A stretch of DNA of 64,000 nucleotides from Frankia nepalensis (GTDB taxonomy: Bacteria > Actinomycetota > Actinomycetes > Frankiales > Frankiaceae): NCBI RefSeq assembly GCF_016786325.1, contig NZ_JADWYU010000082.1, forward strand, positions 12,428 to 76,427. Direction: 5' to 3'. The stretch's first letter is position 1, and every line of letters begins with the position of its first letter. The translations under genes were made by a program, and so were the position numbers. Shown piece after piece: positions 36,121 through 44,482 of the stretch. Below the pieces are notes generated by a model. It was given only the letters and a program-made list of their open reading frames with translations, was not told the origin of the DNA and searched no databases.

Positions 36121-37062
36121 TCAGGCACCGCCGAAGGTGGGGAACGTCGGCGGGGTGCCGACGCTGCGCGAGGGCGATGGCGAGGGGGCGGCGCTGGTGG
36201 TGGCCGGCGGGGCCGTGGGCGTGGCGACGGGCGGCGTGGTGGCCGCGGTGGTCGGCGCGACCGGGGGCCGGGTGGTCGCCCTCGGCCTCGCGGTCGTCGG
36301 CGCGGGCCTCGGCGGGGTGGTAGTGGTCGGCGGCACGGTGGTCTGCGTGGTGGTCGGCGCGGCGGTGGACGACGCCGGAAGGGGCCCGGCGGTCGCGACC
36401 GGCAGCCCGACGAGGGTGGCGAGCGCGGCCCACTGCTCGTCGCCGCGGGTGAGCCCGGCACGCATCCGCTGCTGGAGCTCGCTGACGGCGACCTGGGTGC
36501 CGTCGAACAGGTTCCCGCAGGCCGTGACTCCGTCGCCGTAGCCGTTCAGGCCCGTGTCGAACAGGTTCTGCGCCGCGCTGTCCGGGCCGGGGGTGAGCGC
36601 CCGCGCCTCGGTCAGGTCGTCGGCCAGCGTCGTGCAGGTGGGCTGCAGCGCGGCGCCGTCCTGCGCGTCCAGGTGGGCGCGGATCTCGGCGACGTCGGTC
36701 GCGATGCGCCCGCGGATCGTGCGCGTCCCGTCGTACCACTCGCTGATCGCGTCGTCGCCGACGGTCGACGCGACATACGCGCTGCCGAGCGGGTTGTTCG
36801 GATCGGACGCCTTGCCGCCGGAGCAGGTGGTCAGCACCCCGGCGATCCCGATCAGGAGGGCGCCGGCGATGGCGAACTTCTTCCAGAGCTCGCTCGACTC
36901 CTCCTCGACGCGCGACGCGCCTCCCGGCCGGGGGTTTCCTGGTGTGACCTTCCCGGGCCGTGGGTCTCGCGCGGAGGCGTCCGGCGGCGCCGTGGCGCCC
37001 TCGGACCGCGGGTTCCGGTCGGTTCGCGTGTCGGTACCCGCGAAGGGGCGAGGACGTGGCAT
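36121..37062 (-). CDS. Membrane-anchored protein with Thr/Pro-rich C terminus
   Basis: A 313-aa protein: a Pro/Arg-rich cytoplasmic lead (about 60 residues), one membrane segment (FAIAGALLIGIAGVLTTC), a helical extracytoplasmic domain (about 85-215) with three Cys, and a Thr/Pro/Ala-rich tail of about 85 residues, likely glycosylated or wall-spanning. ATG 37062 has AAGGAGG seven bases upstream. Divergent from zur. No family recognised; a lipoprotein reading (LTTC as a weak lipobox) is possible but the N-terminal lead is too long for a normal signal. Confidence 0.7.
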   Translation of the reverse strand: MPRPRPFAGTDTRTDRNPRSEGATAPPDASARDPRPGKVTPGNPRPGGASRVEEESSELWKKFAIAGALLIGIAGVLTTCSGGKASDPNNPLGSAYVASTVGDDAISEWYDGTRTIRGRIATDVAEIRAHLDAQDGAALQPTCTTLADDLTEARALTPGPDSAAQNLFDTGLNGYGDGVTACGNLFDGTQVAVSELQQRMRAGLTRGDEQWAALATLVGLPVATAGPLPASSTAAPTTTQTTVPPTTTTPPRPAPTTARPRATTRPPVAPTTAATTPPVATPTAPPATTSAAPSPSPSRSVGTPPTFPTFGGA

Positions 37063-37387
37063 CCGTCGTCCTCCTTCGACCTCTCGGTGACGGGCCGCGT
37101 CCGTCGTGTCCGCGTCCCGAACAGCTCGATCCGGGTGACGGTGACCGGAACGAGTAGCACCTGTAGGTCTGGACGATATCGCCGCTTACGTGAGCCTTCG
37201 GGAGGTGGTCGCGCTGTCGACGCCGCCGGGGCGCCGAATACCGCCAGTTGCCCGGATTTGGCCGTGGGCCGAGCATCGCCGACGCGCTTGGTGGAAATGA
37301 AAACCATTGCCGTATTCGTTGCAAGTCGCGACGGGGATGTCGGCCCGTCGCCCGCGGCCAGCCCGTCGTGGCGCCGGAGGTGAGAAA
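37063..37387. promoter_or_regulatory. Divergent control region with Zur-like site
   Basis: Holds the promoters of the membrane-anchored protein and of zur. A Zur-like element lies at 37293-37317 and contains AATGAAAACC at 37296-37305; it aligns without gaps to the site before znuA (17 of 25 positions). Confidence 0.55.
37293..37317. promoter_or_regulatory. Candidate Zur box upstream of zur
   Basis: The core AATGAAAACCATT (37296-37308) matches the left half and centre of actinobacterial Zur boxes of the AATGAAAA-TTTTCATT type; the right half is degenerate. It lies 70-95 bases before the zur start, which fits autoregulation. Confidence 0.5.
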
Positions 37388-37864
37388 GTGGATGCTGTGT
37401 CGACCGTGAACCGAAGCCGCGTGAACGACGAACCGGACGGCCGCGCGCCGGCGCCGGCCGGGCGCTCACTACCAGCCCGGGGCACCACGCGGTCGACCCG
37501 GCAGGGTGACGCCGTCTCCGCCGCGCTGGCCGCCACCAACGCGTTCACCAGCGCCCAGGACCTGCACGCGCGGCTGCGCGCCGACGGCCAGCCGGTCGGC
37601 CTCACCACCGTCTACCGCCACCTGCAGGTGCTCGCCGACCGCGGCGAGGTCGACGTGCTGCGCCTCGACGACGGGGAGACCGTCTACCGCCGCTGCGCGA
37701 CCGGCACGCACCACCACCACCTGGTCTGCCGCGCCTGCGGGCACACCGTCGAGGTGGCCGGCCCCGAGATCGAGCGGTGGACCGAGCAGGTCGCCGCCGC
37801 CGAGGGCTTCACCGACGTCGCCCACACCCTCGAGATCTACGGCCACTGCTCCTCGTGCTCCTGA
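37388..37864 (+). CDS. zur: Fur-family zinc uptake regulator Zur
   Basis: A 158-aa Fur-family repressor. Winged helix: FTSAQDLHARL then VGLTTVYRHLQVLADRGEVD. Metal sites: GTHHHHLVCRACGHTVEV and the C-terminal GHCSSCS, giving the two CxxC pairs that bind structural zinc. Among Fur paralogues, Zur is favoured because the gene converges with a znuACBB-type operon and a matching operator-like element precedes both. GTG 37388 follows GGAGG by seven bases; the first 35 residues are a variable, Arg/Pro-rich lead. With zinc it should repress the uptake operon. Confidence 0.9.
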   Translation: MDAVSTVNRSRVNDEPDGRAPAPAGRSLPARGTTRSTRQGDAVSAALAATNAFTSAQDLHARLRADGQPVGLTTVYRHLQVLADRGEVDVLRLDDGETVYRRCATGTHHHHLVCRACGHTVEVAGPEIERWTEQVAAAEGFTDVAHTLEIYGHCSSCS

Positions 37865-37959
37865 CGGTTGCGTTCCGTTTGCCGCTTCCGTCGCGTTGTT
37901 GGTTGCTTTTCAGGCTCTATGGTTGATCTTGTCTGGTCAGGTTCCTCCAGATCCGGGGC

Positions 37960-38055
37960 TGCGCCCTGCGGCGCGAGGCTCGGACTGGGTGTGGTTGGTC
38001 CCGACCGGTGAAGTAGCCCTTGATCAGGGTCGCGCCCCGCGGCGCGAGGCTCCGG
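37960..38055. terminator. Duplicated hairpin between convergent zur and znuB
   Basis: Two copies of a GCGCCCYGCGGCGCGAGGCTC-like block (from 37960 and from 38030). The second forms a perfect 7-bp stem TCGCGCC/GGCGCGA with loop CCGC; the first has one mismatch. Placed between converging genes, they probably end transcription from both sides. Confidence 0.55.
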
Positions 38056-38065
38056 CGAGGGGCGG

Positions 38066-38944
38066 TCAGGTGGTTGCCGGGCGAGGGCGGGGGTGGGCGC
38101 GGCCGGTCAGGGCGAGGGAGAGGACGAACATCGCGGCGACGGTGAGGACGATGGCGCCGCCGGCGGCGACGTCCCACTGGGCGCTGACCGCCAGGCCGGC
38201 GACGCCGGCCAGCACACCCAGGCCCATCGACAGGGCCGTCATCGGGCCCGTGCGGTCGCACCACAGCCGCGCCGTCGCCGCCGGGCCGACGACCAGGGCG
38301 ATCGCCATGATCGTGCCGACGGCCGGCACCGTCGTCACCACCGTCAGCTCGAGGGCCGCGAGGACCACGAGGTCTAGCCGACGGGCCGGGTACCCGGCGG
38401 CGGCGAGCGCCGCCGGGTCGAAGGCGCCGAGCAGCAGTTCCTTGCGCAGCGCCGCGAGCAGCGTGAGGACGACGACGGCCGTGACGGCGCTGACCACCAG
38501 GTCGGGCGTGCCGACGGTGAGGATCGAGCCGACCAGGAACGCGGTCAGGTCCCTGGTGAAGCCGTCCTGGGCGGACATGAGCGCGACGCCGAGCGCGAAC
38601 CCGCCGGAAAGCACGACGCCGGTGACGCTGGACAGGTCGCGCCCGCCGCGGCCGGTGGCGGCCGACGGAAGCCCGCCGGCCGGGCCGCCGCGCGCCCCGG
38701 CCACGGCCGCGACCACGCCGACGAGAAGCAGGCCGAAGACGCCGGCGCCGAGGACGAGGTGCACGCCCAGCAGCGCGGCTATCACGACGCCGGGGAACGT
38801 GGCATGCGTGAGCGCGGTGGCGAGGAAACTCAGCCGGCGCAGTACCACGTGCACGCCGACCGCCCCGCACAACACGCCCACGATCGCGGCCTCGGCCAGC
38901 GCGCGCTGGGTGTAGCCGTCGCCCAGGGTCTCCCAGAGCCTCAT
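38066..38944 (-). CDS. znuB: Zinc/metal ABC transporter permease, second copy
   Basis: A 292-aa ABC-3 family permease with about eight membrane segments. Family features: RRLSFLATALTHATFPGVV in the first loop region, LRKELLLGAFDPAALAAAGYPAR (the coupling helix) and GTIMAIALVVGPAATARL. Its ATG overlaps the stop of the first permease by four bases (ATGA), so the two are translated together. Two different permeases with one ATPase suggest a heterodimeric channel rather than the ZnuB homodimer of E. coli. Confidence 0.88.
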   Translation of the reverse strand: MRLWETLGDGYTQRALAEAAIVGVLCGAVGVHVVLRRLSFLATALTHATFPGVVIAALLGVHLVLGAGVFGLLLVGVVAAVAGARGGPAGGLPSAATGRGGRDLSSVTGVVLSGGFALGVALMSAQDGFTRDLTAFLVGSILTVGTPDLVVSAVTAVVVLTLLAALRKELLLGAFDPAALAAAGYPARRLDLVVLAALELTVVTTVPAVGTIMAIALVVGPAATARLWCDRTGPMTALSMGLGVLAGVAGLAVSAQWDVAAGGAIVLTVAAMFVLSLALTGRAHPRPRPATT

Positions 38945-39942
38945 CGGGTCACGGCTCCGTCGGGCCGGGGCTCGCCCGGGTACGGGCTCGCCGGCTCGTC
39001 GCCGCCCACGCGCGGACCCGCCTCCTGGACCGCGGTGTCTGCTGGCGCGCCCACCGCATCGGTTGGCGGGCCCGCCGTCGCGCGGGGCTTCGCCAGTTTC
39101 GCGTGGCGGCGGGCTGTGTCGGCCGCGAGCGCCAGCAGGTAGCCGGCGACGAGGACCAGCACCACGGTCGCGCCGGTGGCGAGCCGGACCCCGTGGTCCA
39201 CCGAGACCTTGTAGCTGACCAGCAGGCCGATCCAGCCGCCCGCCATCCCCAGCGCGGCGGCGAGCACGGTCACCACGGCGAACCGGTCGGACAGCAGCCG
39301 GGCGGTCGCCGCCGGGACCACGATCAGCGCGATCACCAGCACCGTGCCCACAGCGCGCACGGCGGCGACCACGACCAGCGCGATCGCCAGGTTGAGCACC
39401 AGGTCGAGCACCGCCACCCGGTAACCGGCCGCGCGGGCCCCCTGAGGGTCGAACGCGACCAGCAACAGCTCCTTGCGCAGCGCGGCCAGGACGGCGAGGA
39501 CCACGACCGCGACGGCGGCGGTGGCCACGATGTCGGCGACGCGCACCGTCAACACCCGGCCGAACAGGAACGCCGTGAGATCGGCCGTGTAGGACGAGCG
39601 GCGCGACACCAGCACGACGCCGAGCGCGAAGAAGCCCGTGAGCAGGATCGCCAGCGCCGCGTCCTCCGCCACCCGGCGGGTCGCCGCGAGCAGGGTGAAC
39701 AGGCCGGCGGCGACCGCGGCGACCACCAGCGCGCCGGGGAAGATCCCCTGCGTGCCGCCGATCAGGAAGCCGACGACGACGCCGGGGAACACGGTGTGGG
39801 TGAGCGCGTCGGCGAGGAACGCGAGCCGGCGCAGCAGCACGAACACCCCGACGACGGCCGCGAGCCCGCCGAGCAGCAGCAGCTCTACCAGCGCGCGGGT
39901 CAGGTAGGGGCGCTCGAACGGGGCCATCAGCAGGTCGGTCAC
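38941..39942 (-). CDS. znuB: Zinc/metal ABC transporter permease, first copy
   Basis: A 333-aa ABC-3 family permease: RRLAFLADALTHTVFPGVVVGF, LRKELLLVAFDPQGARAAGYR and GTVLVIALIVVPAATARLLSDRF match its partner closely, so the two arose by duplication. A hydrophilic C-terminal tail of about 70 residues is extra. GTG 39942. It follows znuC by 73 bases, a gap that contains four perfect 9-base repeats. Confidence 0.88.
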   Translation of the reverse strand: MTDLLMAPFERPYLTRALVELLLLGGLAAVVGVFVLLRRLAFLADALTHTVFPGVVVGFLIGGTQGIFPGALVVAAVAAGLFTLLAATRRVAEDAALAILLTGFFALGVVLVSRRSSYTADLTAFLFGRVLTVRVADIVATAAVAVVVLAVLAALRKELLLVAFDPQGARAAGYRVAVLDLVLNLAIALVVVAAVRAVGTVLVIALIVVPAATARLLSDRFAVVTVLAAALGMAGGWIGLLVSYKVSVDHGVRLATGATVVLVLVAGYLLALAADTARRHAKLAKPRATAGPPTDAVGAPADTAVQEAGPRVGGDEPASPYPGEPRPDGAVTR

Positions 39943-39963
39943 GGCCGGGACCCGGGCACGCTC

Positions 39964-39999
<36 letters not shown>

Positions 40000-40015
40000 G
40001 GGGGTGGGACGGGCG

Positions 40016-41281
40016 TCATGACCTGGCGACGATGACGCCGTGGCTGCCCAGCTCCACGGCGGCGCCGCCGTAGGCGGCGCGCAGCAGCTCGGGGGTGAGC
40101 GTCGCCGCCGGCGGGCCGAAGGCGAACTGGTGCCGGTTGAGCAGGCAGACCTCGTCGCAGGCGAGGTGGGCGAGCGCCAGGTCGTGGGTCGAGATCACTA
40201 CCGCGGTGCCGGCGGCCGTGAGCTTCGCGAGCGCGGCGAGCAGCGCGTCCTGGGAGACCGCGTCCACCCCGTTGAACGGCTCGTCGAGCAGCAGCAGCCG
40301 GGGCCTCGCCGCGATCGCCCTGGCCAGCAGCACCCGCTGGCGCTGGCCGCCGGACAGCGTGCCGAACCGGTCCCGGGCGCGGTGGGCGAGCCCCACCGTC
40401 TCCAGCGCCTCGGCGGCGGCGGCACGGTCGGCCGCGCCCGGCCGGCGCACCCAGCCGACCTGCCGGTACCGGCCCATCAGCACCACCTGGGCGACCGAGA
40501 CCGGGAAGTCAGGGTCGAGGGTGTCGGCCTGCGGGACGTAGCCGACCTCCCGGCGGGCCCGCGCCGGCGCCTGGCCCAGGACGGTGATCGAGCCCGAGAC
40601 CACGGGGACGAGCCCGAGCACGGCCTTGATCAGCGTCGACTTGCCGGCGCCGTTCGGGCCGATCAGCGCGACCGTCCGGCCGGCCAGTACCCGGCCGCTC
40701 ACCCGTTCCAGGGCGGGGATGCGCCCGTAGGCGATGCTCGCGTCCGCGAGCACCAGCGCGTCCCGGGGCTCCCCCTGGGCCCCGGCTTCCCCTTGGCCCC
40801 GGGGTTCCTCCCGGATCCGCCGCGCCGATCCGGCCGGTCCGCGCGGAGACGGCGCGTCGGCGGCGACGGGCTCGGCCAGCTCCACGGCCCCCGCCGGCTC
40901 GCGCCGGGCGTCCTTGCCCGGCAAGGCACCCGGCAGGGTGTCCGGCAGGACGTCAGGCGGGGCGGCCGGTGGGGCGCCGGGCGCCGCGGGCTCGGCGAGC
41001 GTGGCCAGCCCGAACCGCGGTGTCACGACGACTGGGCCGTGGCCTCCCGGCGGACCCGCCAGCGGAGCTTCCGGCTCGTCGACCTCCAGGACCGGCTGCC
41101 GGGCCTGCCCCGTCGGCGAGGCCGACCGGGCGGGAACCCCGGATCCCGCGGAGTGCCTGGGCTCCCGGACCTCCCAGATCGACTCCGCAAGCTCCGTCGA
41201 TCCGGCAGGGACCCCGGATCCGGCGGGAACTCCGTCGTCGATCCGACGGGGCCCGCGGGCAGCGGGCGCCTCGGAACTCAT
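40016..41281 (-). CDS. znuC: Zinc/metal ABC transporter ATPase with long N-terminal extension
   Basis: The C-terminal 245 residues are a normal metal-uptake ATPase: Walker A GPNGAGKSTLIK, signature LSGGQRQRVLLARA, Walker B LLLLDEPFNGVD, H-loop STHDLALAH, and the family motif GYVPQADTLDPDFPVS. Before it lies a 175-residue low-complexity extension not known in ZnuC, carrying repeated AGSGVPA-type peptides encoded by the dispersed GATCCGGC repeat. ATG 41281 gives 421 aa. An internal GTG before LADASIAYG would give a standard-length protein but lacks a clear ribosome site. It powers uptake by the two ZnuB proteins. Confidence 0.85.
   Translation of the reverse strand: MSSEAPAARGPRRIDDGVPAGSGVPAGSTELAESIWEVREPRHSAGSGVPARSASPTGQARQPVLEVDEPEAPLAGPPGGHGPVVVTPRFGLATLAEPAAPGAPPAAPPDVLPDTLPGALPGKDARREPAGAVELAEPVAADAPSPRGPAGSARRIREEPRGQGEAGAQGEPRDALVLADASIAYGRIPALERVSGRVLAGRTVALIGPNGAGKSTLIKAVLGLVPVVSGSITVLGQAPARARREVGYVPQADTLDPDFPVSVAQVVLMGRYRQVGWVRRPGAADRAAAAEALETVGLAHRARDRFGTLSGGQRQRVLLARAIAARPRLLLLDEPFNGVDAVSQDALLAALAKLTAAGTAVVISTHDLALAHLACDEVCLLNRHQFAFGPPAATLTPELLRAAYGGAAVELGSHGVIVARS
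41199..41234. repeat. Dispersed GATCCGGC repeat, two copies inside znuC
   Basis: GATCCGGCAGGGACCCCGG at 41199-41217 runs straight into GATCCGGCGGGAACTCCG at 41217-41234. Relatives lie at 49019, 54692, 60701 and 61076. Confidence 0.75.
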
Positions 41282-41415
41282 GGCGGCCACAGTATGCGGT
41301 CCGCGACTCGCCGACGGCGGCCGGTCCACCCGAGGGCCACGCCCCGCCGTCGCCGCCGCCCGGGACGCGTCAGGGATCCGCGGCACCCCGGGTAGGGGGA
41401 AGGAGCAGCCGGGGG

Positions 41416-42450
41416 TCACCGCAGCGCCGCCACGATCACGTCGGTGTTGTGCCGCTCGGCCGTCAGGTAGGTGCCGCCCGCCGACCCCGGCGGGCCGAGC
41501 GAGTCGGCGTACAGCGAGTCCTCGCCGGCGATGACCGTGACGTCGGCCTCGCGCCCGATCGTGTCGGCCGTCTTGGGCGAAAGAGACGACTCCGAGAAGA
41601 CGGCCTTGGCCCCGGTCGCGCGGATCTTCGCGACGATCTCCTGGATGGCCTGCCCGGACAGCTCGGCCGAGGTGTCGAAGCTCGGGATGACCGCGCCAAC
41701 ATAGGTGATCCCGTAGCGGGCCGTGTAGTAGCCGAACGAGTCGTGGTTGGTGACCAGCAGGCGCTGGTCCTCGGGGATGGTCGCGATCTGGGCTTCGGTA
41801 TACCGGTCGAGCTCGTCGAGTTCGACCGTGTACGCCGTCAGGTTCGCCAGGTAGTTCCCCGTGTTCTCGGGGTCGGCCGCCGCGAAGGCGCGCTCGATGC
41901 CGGCGACCATGATCTTGGCGTTGCGCGGGTCGTGCCAGACGTGCGGGTCGTGCTCGTGCTCGTCCGCGTGCTCCTCGTCCTCGTCGCCGTGCTCGTGGCC
42001 GCCCTCGCGCAGGGTGACGCCGTCGGCCATGACCACGCGGGTACCGTCGAAACCGGCGGCCTCGACCGCGTCGTCCAGCCACGACTCCAGCCCGACCCCG
42101 TTGGTGACGAGCACGTCCGCCTCGGCGATCGCGTCCAGGTCCGCGGGCGACGGCTCGAAGTCGTGCGGGTCGACGTTCGGCTTGACCAGCTGGGTGACCT
42201 CGACGAGGTCGCCGCCGATGACGCGGCTGAAGTCGCCGGCCTGCGTCGTCGTCGCGACGACGCGCAGCTGGCCGCCGGGTCCCGAGGCGGAACCGTCGCC
42301 GCCGGAGCCGCCGCAGCCGGCGAGCAGCAGCGAGCCGGCCACGCCGAGCGCGGCGAACGCCGTGGCGGCCGTGGTCGCCGTCGACCGCCGGGCGTGGGGC
42401 TGGGCGCGAGGCGGGTCAGATGGCTGGCACACACGGGCAGGGTAGCGCAT
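41416..42450 (-). CDS. znuA: Zinc-binding lipoprotein of ABC uptake system
   Basis: A 344-aa cluster A-I metal-binding protein with signal peptide and lipobox LLLAGC. Metal ligands: His in VDPHDFEPSP, the His-rich loop GGHEHGDEDEEHADEHEHDPHVWHD (quoted in two parts: acidic/His stretch at about 155-172, then DPHVWHD), NHDSFGYY, and Asp in VIAGEDSLYADS. The His-rich loop is characteristic of zinc-specific ZnuA. ATG 42450 is only four bases from a Zur-like site, so the message may be leaderless or start inside the box. First gene of the znuA-znuC-znuB-znuB operon. Confidence 0.93.
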   Translation of the reverse strand: MRYPARVCQPSDPPRAQPHARRSTATTAATAFAALGVAGSLLLAGCGGSGGDGSASGPGGQLRVVATTTQAGDFSRVIGGDLVEVTQLVKPNVDPHDFEPSPADLDAIAEADVLVTNGVGLESWLDDAVEAAGFDGTRVVMADGVTLREGGHEHGDEDEEHADEHEHDPHVWHDPRNAKIMVAGIERAFAAADPENTGNYLANLTAYTVELDELDRYTEAQIATIPEDQRLLVTNHDSFGYYTARYGITYVGAVIPSFDTSAELSGQAIQEIVAKIRATGAKAVFSESSLSPKTADTIGREADVTVIAGEDSLYADSLGPPGSAGGTYLTAERHNTDVIVAALR

Positions 42451-42453
42451 AGC

Positions 42454-42478
42454 GGTAATGAAAACCGTTTCGGATACC
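42454..42478. promoter_or_regulatory. Candidate Zur box upstream of znuA
   Basis: Contains AATGAAAACCGTT (42457-42469) in an imperfect dyad GGTAATG...CGGATACC. It aligns base for base with the element before zur and sits directly before the znuA start, where bound repressor would block the promoter. Confidence 0.6.
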
Positions 42479-42596
42479 GCTGTCAAACGGGCATGCGGCG
42501 GCTGGCGCCCGGGAGGCGCCAGACCGTCACCCGCGTCCCTGGCCGTCGAGGGCCGCCGGGGCGCGTATCGCCGCGTGTCGCGGCGGCGGAGCCGCG

Positions 42597-43577
42597 CTAA
42601 GCCGTGCCGTGCAGCAGCCGGCGAAGCTCCAGGCCGAGCGAGCGCGGCTCGGTGAGCGGGTTGGTGAACGTGACGCGCAGCTCGTCCGCCCCGTCCGTCC
42701 CGACCTGCCACAGCGTCAGGCCCAGCCGGTCGAGCTCGCCGACGGCGACGCCGACGACCAGCGTCGGGTCGGTGGGGTCGCCGAGCCGGGTGGCCGCCCG
42801 CTCGTCCGTGTTCGCGCGGCTCGCGAGGGGGTCCAGGTCCGGGCCCGCCGGCTGGGCCGACCCGCTCACCCGCGCCTGGGCCGGCTCGGTCGATGACGGC
42901 TCGACGGGGACGCCGTGCCTGGCCAGCTGGCGCAGCTGGCCCGCGTGCGCGACGTTGAGGTGCTCGATCAGGTCCGGCGCGTACGCGGCGATCAGGTCCG
43001 GCTCGGCGAGCGCGTAGGCGGCGAGGTCGACCCGGCGCCCGCCCGCCGCGGACGGCCACCGCGGCTCGCCGGCGCGGCCGAGCTCGCCGTCGGCTGGCTC
43101 GGGTCCGGCCGCCGCCGCGGTGCCCAGCCGCCGGACGCGGCGCGAGCGGCCCCGGCGCGGGCCGGGCTCGGCCGTGGACGGCAGGCACAGCAGCACGCCC
43201 TCGACGGACAGCGCGACGGCGGCCAGCTCGGCGTCGGCGCACTCGGGCACCTCGACCGTGAGGCCCGGTCCGGCGAGGCGCCGCGCGACCTGCAGGGCGC
43301 TGCCCGGGACCGTTCGCAGCCTTCCGGTCAGCACCAGGCGCTCACCGGCGGTACCCGGCACGTCCAGGCGGCAGCCGCGTGTCCCGACCATGGCGGCGGC
43401 GTGGGTCGGTGGGCTGCCGGCGCCGACCAGCAGGACGGGCTCGCCCCCGTCGTCGATCAGGCCGGTCCAGCCCTGCACCCGCGCTCCCGGCAGGGTGAGC
43501 AGCGCGTGCCGCGCGCCGGCCAGGACGGTGCGCGCGCGGACCGCGAGCATCGCGTCGTCCGGTTCCTCCGCGAACAT
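42597..43577 (-). CDS. DUF2470-domain protein (heme/iron-related, HugZ-like)
   Basis: A 326-aa cytoplasmic protein. The N-terminal half has a split-barrel FMN-like fold (LLVGAGSPPTHAAAM, RLVLTGRLRTV) and the C-terminal half a DUF2470 domain with DLIEHLNVAHAGQLRQL. This pairing is found in HugZ/heme-utilisation proteins and in glutamyl-tRNA-reductase-binding proteins. A Pro/Arg-rich insert lies between halves. ATG 43577 has GGGAGGA upstream and an iron-box-like palindrome only about 16-34 bases before the start, which supports a role in iron or heme use under IdeR/DtxR-type control. Confidence 0.75.
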   Translation of the reverse strand: MFAEEPDDAMLAVRARTVLAGARHALLTLPGARVQGWTGLIDDGGEPVLLVGAGSPPTHAAAMVGTRGCRLDVPGTAGERLVLTGRLRTVPGSALQVARRLAGPGLTVEVPECADAELAAVALSVEGVLLCLPSTAEPGPRRGRSRRVRRLGTAAAAGPEPADGELGRAGEPRWPSAAGGRRVDLAAYALAEPDLIAAYAPDLIEHLNVAHAGQLRQLARHGVPVEPSSTEPAQARVSGSAQPAGPDLDPLASRANTDERAATRLGDPTDPTLVVGVAVGELDRLGLTLWQVGTDGADELRVTFTNPLTEPRSLGLELRRLLHGTA

Positions 43578-44037
43578 CGGGTTCCTCCCATCACAAGTAA
43601 GGCTTACTTAAGTCGGGGGAGGGCGGCGGGTCAAGCGGTTCGGCCGTGTCGGCCGGTTTTCGGTTGGGCGGCGGTGGCCTCGCGATGCGTGGCCGGCACG
43701 CGCGGCGAGGGTCTTGGCAACCCTCCCCGGAGGTGGTGGCGTGGGTCTGACAACTACCCGACGCCAACGCGGTCCGCGTGTCTCAAGGCCCGGGCAACTA
43801 CGGGCCGGACACTGGTAGTGCTCCGGCGTGGGGACGCAGGATTCTAGGCTGAGGTGGTCGCACGGCCGAGGCGGCGCGAGGATGCGCCGCCCGCGCGCCG
43901 CCCGCGGCGTAGGTTTTCGGCAGTCCGGTGGCCGCGGCGCGCTCGCGGCCACACGGCCCGGTGCCGTCCGGGTGGCTCGGCATCGGGGGTCGGCCCATGG
44001 CGTGAGCCCTGGCCGACGGCACGGCGAGGAGGTACAG
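43578..44037. other. Divergent intergenic region (iron box side and small ParB-like gene side)
   Basis: Apart from the iron-box-like dyad, this 460-base stretch shows no convincing gene. The frame into the next gene is open from 43828 but is Arg/Gly-rich before 44038. Confidence 0.45.
43593..43611. promoter_or_regulatory. Candidate IdeR/DtxR iron box
   Basis: AAGTAAG-G-CTTACTT (43595-43609) is a perfect 15-base dyad. Over 19 bases it agrees with the actinobacterial iron-box consensus TTAGGTTAGGCTAACCTAA at about 12 positions. Centre at 43602, 25 bases before the DUF2470 start codon. Confidence 0.6.
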
Positions 44038-44391
44038 GTGATCTTCAAGTTGGTCGGGGACGGGCGCCCGTATCCCGACCACGGGCTCGGCCAGCGCGAC
44101 TGGGCGAAGATCCCGCCGCGCCAGGTCCGGCTCGACCAGCTGGTGACCACGAAGCGGGTGCTCGCGCTGGACCTGCTCCTCGACGAGGACTCCACCTTCT
44201 ACGGCGACCTGTTCCCGCACGTCGTCGAGTGGGACGGGACGCTCTACCTCGAGGACGGGCTGCACCGCGCGGTGCGCGCCGCCCTCCAGCAGCGCACCTC
44301 CATCCATGCGCGCGTCTACCCCCTGCCCGCCGAGCACCCCGCCTCCGGCTGGCCGGCCGACGAGAGCACCGCCCCGCGCCCGGCGCGCTGA
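44038..44391 (+). CDS. Small conserved actinobacterial protein, ParB-like fold
   Basis: A 117-aa protein starting VIFKLVGDGRPYPDHGL. The segment WAKIPPRQVRLDQLVTTKRVLAL and especially YLEDGLHRAVRAALQQRT recall the ParB/sulfiredoxin-like fold, where an E-D-G-x-H-R motif binds nucleotide. Homologues I recall are widespread in actinobacteria, single copy and of unknown function, sometimes labelled as VapB antitoxin by automatic annotation; no toxin gene is adjacent here. GTG 44038 follows AGGAGG by five bases, a strong start. The tail after 105 is Pro/Ala-rich. Confidence 0.8.
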   Translation: MIFKLVGDGRPYPDHGLGQRDWAKIPPRQVRLDQLVTTKRVLALDLLLDEDSTFYGDLFPHVVEWDGTLYLEDGLHRAVRAALQQRTSIHARVYPLPAEHPASGWPADESTAPRPAR

Positions 44392-44482
44392 CGCCGGCCG
44401 CGCGCCGGCCCGCCGTGGCGTCGCCCGGCACCGGCGGTCCGCGGCCGGCGCCCGGCGGGGCGGTTGTCCGCGGAGTGCGCGG

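Noticed and set aside
44038-44391. VapB-type antitoxin
   Set aside because: No toxin gene adjoins it, and the E-D-G-x-H-R motif fits a ParB-like fold better.
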